A DNA stretch of 11,791 nt, taken from assembly GCA_009928265.1 (NCBI GenBank), contig RFPR01000060.1:1-11791 (forward strand), given 5' to 3'. Origin of the DNA: Pseudomonadota bacterium. GTDB lineage: Bacteria > Verrucomicrobiota > Verrucomicrobiia > Chthoniobacterales > UBA6821. Both the position numbers and the translations under genes were made by a program. Positions 9,001 to 11,791 of this stretch are shown piece after piece. Numbering within the stretch: the first letter of the stretch is position 1; each line of letters opens with the position of its first letter. The notes beneath the pieces are model-generated. The model saw only the letters and a program-made list of their open reading frames with translations. It was not told where the DNA came from and did not search any database.

Positions 9001-9964
9001 GGCCAAGGACGATATTCTTGATGATACCGGCGTTCTATCTGAAGAAGAGAGGCTTTTGCTCAACATGAACCTCATGTTTCTGGCGATCAAGAATGCGGCC
9101 AAGGACTACTACGACGAATCCTCCCCCAACTACAAAACCTACCGCGAGGGTAAGGAAGCCATCACGAAGTTCTTCGCTCAAAAGGGATTGGGTGATGTCC
9201 TCACAAGGACACGCGACATTCGCACCAAGAACGGGGGCAACATAAGCATCTTGGCACCGGGGGGAGGGCTTACTCTCGATAGTGTGGATCCCTATTCTAA
9301 GGATCCCCCCTTTGGCATCATCACCCAGTACGGTGGAGGGGTGAATATTCTCGCCAAGGAGAGCGTCGGGATAGGAATAGGCCGTATCTTCACCTTGCGT
9401 GGCGGTGACATCACCATATGGTCAGATGTATCCATCGCCGCTGGTGCCTCGGCTAAAACCGTCGCCTCCGCGCCTCCAACCCGCGCTCTTGTTGATCCGC
9501 AAAGCGCAAGTGTGCTGAGCGACCTAGCGAGTCTTTCCACGGGCGGTGGTATCGGGACTCTTCAAGCCGTCAAGGGGGTGCCGATTGCAGACGTGACCCT
9601 TGTTGCGCCCATTGTTGATGCAGGTGATGCCGGAATCCGCTCCAGTGGAAATCTACTTGTTGCGGCGGAAAAAATACTTAACGCCGATAATATCGTGGTT
9701 GCCGGATTCAGCGTTGGCGTCCCGGCTCCGGCTGCGCCTGCAGCATCTGCGCCTCCGCCCGCTGCGCCTCCAGCCACGGCACCTCCTGCTGCGGCAAGCA
9801 CCGCAGCCGCAGCTAATAACAGCGCTGCAGAGACTGCCTCGAAGAATAATGCGGTTTCCCAAGGGGATGACACGCCCTCGATCTACTCCATTGATATTCT
9901 AGGCTATGGCGGTGGCGGCCAATACCACGATAGCTCCGGTGCAGGCATCGCTGTGACGTGTTGA
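1..9964 (+). CDS. Giant filamentous-haemagglutinin-family (DUF3739-type) beta-helical surface adhesin, 5'-truncated by the window edge
   Basis: The frame is open from the left edge (first full codon at 2) to a TGA at 9962-9964. The TTG at 5 is not a credible start, because the N-terminal secretion (TPS) domain expected of this family is absent. Residues below count from that TTG. The chain is Ser/Gly/Leu-rich with endless short strands of the type GGxIxLxA, as in right-handed beta-helices. It has only two cysteines, C1430 and the last residue C3319. Blocks recalled from DUF3739 proteins appear in order: GFGALSI (about 97), AYQWIPG (1020) with YAIIPGY (1088), LLPASYASLPGAY (1129), a block at 2087-2178 ending in AGADL, VIRTGSGDI (2233), WWVNF (2400), AGPG (about 2878), a helical stretch (2950-3075), then the core from GGNISILAPGGG (3077) to about 3236. 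A Pro/Ala linker (3240-3270) and a terminal SIYSIDILGYGG (from 3292) follow. Role inferred: secreted surface adhesin or matrix protein exported by a TpsB-like pore. The family call is from memory; the ligand is unknown. Confidence 0.9.
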   Translation, partial: ALDGRSLGATVAGFRQVSPLSSLVSQLPAQSSLKLSIYSEKFDSGLAKVVNQSRYHPEVQISLLPDSSATSPEFLADLPVSRSSRITLDQGLFGEFGFGALSIENREGGFVVDRGVSLNLGGKGYLEVNAGHIEIDGDFHAPGGTISLKSSSVGYADQLLLDSTKFLNSPVADLWTLRATGETVLEVGRTADGKYLLQGHSSPVSRDQLLERNTGVIVLGAGAVLDTSGILRDFYASPNSVGAVILDGGKIEMNAYRTDLRPGSVVNVSGGASVGSGKTSYGRAGSITISGGFDPDLATVSSTGLLLINGGLKGFSGVGQVGGTISLSGKAFQIGGKSPSGVFALDPSFFNQGGFSSFTIQGQGIATPTPDSWIPAVSVAPGTILSPAPLSQILSLSQGIRSLVPISMPASLSSLVSLSLKGNPVRDAKIPSAIATGNDLVVRSDIVIGEGAEVSAKPMLLPDYLSSAVGLIKLDAQTIEIRDGAKLSAPGGSIVLAAAKKTDSYARKDENLYADAQFTLLLGERALISVSGIPLLTDDPLRLRGTVGTVLAGGSVDLSGNILALLGSIISASGASAELSYLSNQLGLSGMGGVLRIRVDSAGGSIALHGGQMLYSAAMLSAKSGGDTANGGRLEIGSSLYFADRIDEGSAGTAGFDRYSVRIQASGQDLATAIAQLGVASVAKNPLRKIGEGGAYVSLAAIDSGGFDRIALDGNVAFEGISAAGSGLKAAGILKVATGGLLRTDGALTLEADSVSLGQLLRAPLTGLDPANNSIISSSFGLTADRYVAPTGGPGSVTVNASQIDIGNLSLQNASSLSLLTHNGSVRGDGTLDLAGDLLIEAGMVYPASGTTFQVFAYTSAGAGASPGSITIRQSGSFAGSPLSAVGAISLYASRIDQGGTLVAPFGTITLGWNGTGAMPKDPFSGAGFKGGALSSITQADSIVLREASVTSVSGKDSATGLEWTIPFGTSADGGSWIAPGGIDITSSGLLEKSVTMSSGGSLSMEQGSIVDLRGGGQVTAYQWIPGLGGKNNLLSDSSASYVSGSSYLPGDIVQYGGRLWSANVKIDPAKNPPVPSEGIYWTKIPERYAIIPGYSGSPDPAGYLSLPETGQMIRLASGVAGLPVGDYSLLPASYASLPGAYLITVPDLLPSNPQSLSMPDGTFLTYGIRFDAYGSASSISKLGSYFSILPPSSLAKIVEFKNLSAGEFFKNQDASDPSHAADLAIIAAGSMDVRSAIRSSGSKKGLDARIGISSVRNFIIVPDISTRTPGSGEILLDAGILNSWNAGSLLIGGSRSVADDGSVKLSAQSASITMEDVDLTVQDLILAATGRVEVKDGASIKSTASSIPLQDQTLSVAGNGALLRIAGDFEISLSRVRSVGTSDNGNLLVGAKVALDGGSILLDSSSGMNLDKTATFTAASVSMAAGSIACVGRSGDSIALDSSDEHSLIIEGKLLDSLEKSSAVALTSYSTLSLYGSDSIGSESLRSLKLNASVIRGFLPEDGIFGFKSQTILLGNSAGESAPGIASEISSENLEVTMGFKALEFESSRMILGKNSVRLDNFTQVNISASQEAVLSSDGGLYAGTSINLYHPSEGENAEIVAFLSGISTADLVVKDREGVTLSGEALLDLPAESSILIPQITHLAISTPKIYGVSGVSSSINASGALVFNGTDLRPVSGDGDAGLGVNISLKASSVEVLGVKFDLPAGSISVTAANGDVVLGNKADISVRGGDFKLQDTRVTTDAGMVQLTSLTGNVVMGNGSSLDLRAFGGRTPGRLSISAPGLGNEEEGVLPGHLEIAQGVKFLSEGSGGATLDLDLGSLPSFAGIRFGMTSEGTPASMSDAGFTGSISVRVRGGDVVLDDLVQARKFSLSADRGSITVAPYAGVNASGPTGGTISMVASGSLMLEQGASLNVHGETYDKAGKGGSVFLSAGAAVNGQVDQSAMLGLVLGSVIDLGVDQESNGIDQFGGTLHLRAPVFESPEGPDIRISMLDADISGASVIAVEGFRLYELKGSVADLNSTKPVRVDGDTYDGNQSVLELAKLDSIRFGSVTDAILERLVPEDTPNAGLRNPPAGFSAPMNLTAGIEIINREGSIKLSSDWDFAAIDADKKHEYRYGNREAPGFLTLRAAGDLILEATLSDGFAGANNMAILLDRNPDLPVNFQSWSYDLTAGADLFSASSRAKIGGMGDLLLGKLTANSNLLPVGNSANGLGSFGADNVTTSALVGNFQVIRTGSGDIMVSAARDIRFLNQFASIYTAGTKLDDQDLEGRFDLPNVKVLPPGTLPELALGQSQEAMLYGAQFSAAGGNVSILARGNIVQLQKRVFYTDVLGNKVSPQVPYEYDDQLTADSSWQLPTSWLMRRGGVSNGNWNSREGLFYKPDGSLAEVTGSEIMSTSWWVNFANYLGGIATLGGGNVSIEAGGTVANISISLPTQMRATSRKVVDLAGIPTLHEASVSESAVYETGGGDLTLRTGKDLDAGSIYLERGDASIRVIGDIVSNETRNVWSETLYYLSNPTASRADYASSPSRYWAPTAFFQGKGSIDLQVGGKIDALGMPGSVFALPQGYSNDLEYRNYFTTFDAAINGDAKPSFGVTALGGDITLRTKIDGLPTYQAMARATSLGKKESTPYAGAYQPWIRVVESSPGSPELGGLMGLTSPKLEISASAGNVNFEGDLTLYPASYGNLTVSAEGNVSGLSRQGDPNGLTATDWTFSTINLSDADASKLPTQFSPVGQAAIGGAYTTTTTEYLRYSLLSLSESGSYSGGNASLNVQSARHAGGLHGGDQNPLVISSGKEISGIQLFSPKITRVTSQGDIRDVSFYLQNYNSDDISVIRASGNIIPYDVTTESQKAARATIKDEKPKARIVQSGDIQIAGPGTLLVLAGGNIDLGNAPNRAWKEDALDSTIWNGVSSIGNARNPSLPFQGADIVMSAGSSLSMEMASGGSEDFAAFASRLLNGPKSQQYMGEIAESFRFSGSRIRDFFTYSTDKVEEIKLAKDDILDDTGVLSEEERLLLNMNLMFLAIKNAAKDYYDESSPNYKTYREGKEAITKFFAQKGLGDVLTRTRDIRTKNGGNISILAPGGGLTLDSVDPYSKDPPFGIITQYGGGVNILAKESVGIGIGRIFTLRGGDITIWSDVSIAAGASAKTVASAPPTRALVDPQSASVLSDLASLSTGGGIGTLQAVKGVPIADVTLVAPIVDAGDAGIRSSGNLLVAAEKILNADNIVVAGFSVGVPAPAAPAASAPPPAAPPATAPPAAASTAAAANNSAAETASKNNAVSQGDDTPSIYSIDILGYGGGGQYHDSSGAGIAVTC
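3143..3256 (+). other. Carbohydrate-binding-module-like (CBM5/12-like) insert within the adhesin
   Basis: Residues 1047-1084 of the adhesin read Y-x-PGD-x-V-x-YGG-x-x-W-x-A, then a Pro-rich loop (NPPVPSEG) and a closing YWTKI. The order Tyr / Gly-Asp / Val / Tyr-Gly / aromatic-x-Ala / Pro / Trp is the usual layout of the small chitin- or cellulose-binding modules of families 5 and 12, in which surface Tyr and Trp stack on sugar rings. Candidate aromatic contacts here are Y1047, Y1055, W1060, Y1080 and W1081. The flanks AYQWIPGLGG (from 1020) and YAIIPGY (from 1088) look like one continuous conserved block of the parent family, so this reads as an insertion. At about 38 residues it is at the short end for such modules. 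The pattern is seen in the sequence; sugar binding is inference. Confidence 0.5.
9731..9790 (+). repeat. 15-bp imperfect tandem repeat, four units, encoding a Pro/Ala linker
   Basis: The core ctgcgcct recurs at 9732, 9747 and 9762, exactly 15 bp apart, and a more diverged fourth unit runs 9776-9790. Each unit encodes five residues of the form [A/S/T]-A-P-[A/P]-[A/P]: AAPAA, SAPPP, AAPPA, TAPPA. It forms most of a flexible, unstructured linker between the conserved C-terminal core and the short conserved tail of the adhesin. Because the unit is a multiple of three, gain or loss of copies would change linker length without breaking the frame. Confidence 0.8.
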
Positions 9965-9980
9965 CTCTTCAATGGAAGAG
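9965..9980 (+). terminator. Small hairpin immediately after the adhesin stop codon (weak terminator candidate)
   Basis: A perfect 6-bp inverted repeat (ctcttc / gaagag) with a 4-nt loop (aatg) begins directly after the TGA. The stem is short and no T-run follows, so it is not a classical intrinsic terminator. It may be only an mRNA 3'-end structure or chance. No better terminator is visible for either convergent gene. Confidence 0.2.
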
Positions 9981-10136
9981 CAGTGCGTAACGCCAAGTTG
10001 GAGAAATCTATGTGCCGTTTAAGGATCCTGCTCCGATTCCACTTCTCGGCGTCAAACAGCGGATGCAGATTAGGTTTCCTCAAATGAAGATCCCACCAAT
10101 TTCCTAACGCCAAGCTTCTAGCTCCTGACTACCAAC
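9981..10136. other. Convergent intergenic remainder with a 10-bp direct repeat
   Basis: This is the rest of the 172-bp gap between the end of the adhesin (plus strand) and the end of murI (minus strand). The 10-mer taacgccaag occurs twice in direct orientation, at 9988-9997 and 10105-10114, 117 bp apart. An inverted partial match (ctcggcgtca, 8 of 10 to the reverse complement) lies between them at 10045-10054. No credible coding sequence, tRNA or T-tailed terminator was seen on either strand. Confidence 0.5.
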
Positions 10137-10946
10137 TCAACTCCCGATCCTTCTCAGTGTCACCGATCCGATCGGAATGCCGAGTTGACGTGCCGCCTCC
10201 CGTAGGAATCCCTCGGAGGGATCGGTGAGCATGATGTCGGGTCCTGCCGAAGGAACGGCTGATTCGGTTCCATGCCGCATCGCGGCGACGGTGAGGGCGC
10301 AGTTCTCGGCAGAATCGACCAAAGTGACGCCCTCCCCACAGATCCGTTGGATTGCCGGTTTGAGCAGGGGATAGTGCGTGCAACCTAGGACCAGTGTGTC
10401 GACCCCCTCGCGTAGCATCGGGTCGAGGTAGCGGTGGAGCACGGCGTCGGTCACGGGATCTTCCAGCAGGCCTTCCTCGATCAGGGGAACGAGCAGGGGA
10501 CACGATTCCGCGATCACCTGAAGGTCGGGTGCGAGCCGGCGGATTGCCTTGCCATAGGCATCGCTGCCGATGGTGGCACGTGTTCCAATGACGCCGATCC
10601 TACCGGATCGAGTGGCCTTCACAGCGGCAGCGGCTCCGGGTTCCAGCACGCCGATCATCGGCACGGGGCATGACTGGGCCAGTTCCGGTACGGCCAAGGC
10701 GGAAGCGGTGTTGCAGGCTACCACGATCATCGAGGCGCCATCGCCGAGCAGCAGATCGGAAATCTCGTGGGCATAGCGTGTCACCGTCTCGGCGCTCTTG
10801 CCGCCATAGGGGACGCGGGCCGTATCCCCCACGTACAGGATTCTTTCACCCGGCAGAGCTCTGCGGAGAGCGGCAACCACGGTGAGGCCGCCGATGCCGG
10901 AGTCAAAGACCCCGATGGGGGCGGTGCTGGTCGTCGTGAGAGTCAT
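10137..10946 (-). CDS. murI: Glutamate racemase
   Basis: A 269-residue cytoplasmic enzyme that interconverts L- and D-glutamate, supplying D-Glu for the peptidoglycan stem peptide. The length is normal for the family. Diagnostic motifs are all present: FDSGIGGLTV near the start (D15, S16 bind substrate), GDTARVPYGGKS (40-51), VACNTAS with catalytic C78, and LGCTHYPLL with the second catalytic C189 plus T190 and H191. Both acid/base cysteines are intact, so the enzyme should be active. The ATG at 10944-10946 is chosen because it puts the first conserved Asp at residue 15, as usual for this family. On the coding strand the leader just upstream is C-rich (cacctcctccc), with no Shine-Dalgarno. 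A poor promoter-like pair (TTCCAG, 17 bp, TATTGT) can be read in the 63-bp gap upstream, but co-transcription from the permease is equally possible. The gene converges with the adhesin gene. Confidence 0.97.
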   Translation of the reverse strand: MTLTTTSTAPIGVFDSGIGGLTVVAALRRALPGERILYVGDTARVPYGGKSAETVTRYAHEISDLLLGDGASMIVVACNTASALAVPELAQSCPVPMIGVLEPGAAAAVKATRSGRIGVIGTRATIGSDAYGKAIRRLAPDLQVIAESCPLLVPLIEEGLLEDPVTDAVLHRYLDPMLREGVDTLVLGCTHYPLLKPAIQRICGEGVTLVDSAENCALTVAAMRHGTESAVPSAGPDIMLTDPSEGFLREAARQLGIPIGSVTLRRIGS

Positions 10947-11009
10947 GGGAGGAGGTGAGTGGTGAACAATAGCTGTCCCGTGATTCGACTGGAAGTCCTG
11001 CGGATCAGT

Positions 11010-11791
11010 TCAATTCTCTTCCGGCAGATCATGGTCGTGGCCCTCGTGCCCAGTCCAACGACGGAGCGATTCCTCGTGAAGATGCCTGCCCCGAAAAAAG
11101 CGGATCACGACGCCGTAATGGGGTGAGAAGAGGTAAGCAGCAGCCAGAAAGAGCGCCAGTACCAGCACGATGCAGGGACCTGAGGGGATGTTCGCCAGAA
11201 ACGAGAGGAGGAGGCCCGCCACGGACCCCACCAGTCCCAGAACAGCACTACCCCAGAGCATCCTGCTGAAGGAATCCGTCATCAGATAAGCCGTGGAGGC
11301 AGGAAGAATAAGAAGTCCCAGCGAGAGCAGGACCCCAACCGCCTGCAGCGAGGCGACGAGAGCTAGGACAATCAGCGCGAGCAGTCCTGCCTCGATCCAT
11401 CCGGTGCGGATGCCTGTGGCCCGCGCAACCGAGGCGTCGAAGAGGGTCAGGAGCACGGGTCGTTGGAAGGGGACAAGGATCCCGAAGGTCAACAGCGCAG
11501 CCCCATAGGAGATCAGGAGGTCACCGTCACCTACGCCGAGGATGTTGCCGAAGAGGAAGTGTACGAGGTCCACCTTCACCCGGGCGTAGCGCAGGAGCAG
11601 GATGCCGAGGGCGAAGGCGATGATGTAAAGAGCCGCAACGGCGGTTTCATCCTTGAGGCGGGAATTGCGGGCGATAAGTTGTCCTCCCAGCGCAACAAGC
11701 AGGGCGGCGAGCAGTCCTCCAAAAAGGAGTCCCCCGGGGGAGAGTCCCACCAAGATCGCCGCCACGGCGAGTCCCGGCAGGAGGGAATGGG
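11010..11791 (-). CDS. Metal (zinc/manganese/iron-type) ABC transporter permease, ABC-3 family, N-terminus cut by the window edge
   Basis: Inner-membrane permease that would form the channel for a divalent metal with an ATPase and a periplasmic binding protein, neither of which is in the window. The frame stays open to the right edge, and the residues there, HSLLPGLAVA, match the conserved 'SHAVLPG' region of the family. The GTG at 11765 is therefore internal, and roughly 40-50 residues are probably missing. Counting from that GTG: SRLKDETA (35-42) is the family motif before a membrane helix, VGVLLSLGLLILPASTAYL (143-161) is the family core helix, and FSPHYG (213-218) ends the last helix. About seven hydrophobic segments are visible. 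After the last helix comes a charged tail with H228, H230, H240, H243 and H245, probably cytoplasmic. Which metal is carried cannot be read from the sequence, so no symbol is given. The gene ends 63 bp before murI on the same strand. Confidence 0.92.
   Translation of the reverse strand, partial: HSLLPGLAVAAILVGLSPGGLLFGGLLAALLVALGGQLIARNSRLKDETAVAALYIIAFALGILLLRYARVKVDLVHFLFGNILGVGDGDLLISYGAALLTFGILVPFQRPVLLTLFDASVARATGIRTGWIEAGLLALIVLALVASLQAVGVLLSLGLLILPASTAYLMTDSFSRMLWGSAVLGLVGSVAGLLLSFLANIPSGPCIVLVLALFLAAAYLFSPHYGVVIRFFRGRHLHEESLRRWTGHEGHDHDLPEEN

Noticed and set aside
9981..10120. Possible integron attC-like site, because taacgcc resembles the end of some cassette recombination sites
   Set aside because: The two copies are direct, not inverted; the opposing core site is missing, and no integrase or cassette array is visible.

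Overview
This is accessory cell-surface DNA from a Gram-negative (diderm) bacterium, next to two ordinary housekeeping genes. About 84% of the window is the 3' part of one enormous plus-strand gene for a filamentous-haemagglutinin-like, beta-helical surface protein. At least 3320 codons are visible, and its start lies upstream of the window. A protein of this type implies an outer membrane and probably a two-partner (TpsB-type) secretion pore, which is not in the window. No lineage marker is present. The overall style (moderately GC-rich, giant Ser/Gly/Leu-rich adhesin, murI without a Shine-Dalgarno) would fit Verrucomicrobiota or a proteobacterium, but this is only a guess.

Layout: (1) positions 1-9964, plus strand: the giant adhesin. 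Its order of conserved blocks and its C-terminal region match, from memory, the family carrying DUF3739 ('filamentous haemagglutinin family outer membrane protein'). Inside one conserved block lies a small aromatic-rich stretch resembling a type 5/12 carbohydrate-binding module. Near the C-terminus a Pro/Ala linker is encoded by a 15-bp tandem repeat. (2) positions 9965-10136: a 172-bp convergent gap with a small hairpin and a 10-bp direct repeat, and no gene. (3) positions 10137-10946, minus strand: murI, glutamate racemase, with both catalytic cysteines. (4) positions 11010 to the right edge, minus strand: the 3' part of a zinc/manganese/iron-type ABC transporter permease with a histidine-rich cytoplasmic tail.

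The permease and murI lie in the same direction, 63 bp apart, and could be co-transcribed, although their functions (metal uptake; D-glutamate for peptidoglycan) are not obviously linked. The adhesin faces them and is a separate transcription unit. No RNA genes, insertion sequences, CRISPR arrays or phage genes were seen. The best candidate for something new is the carbohydrate-binding-like insert in the adhesin.
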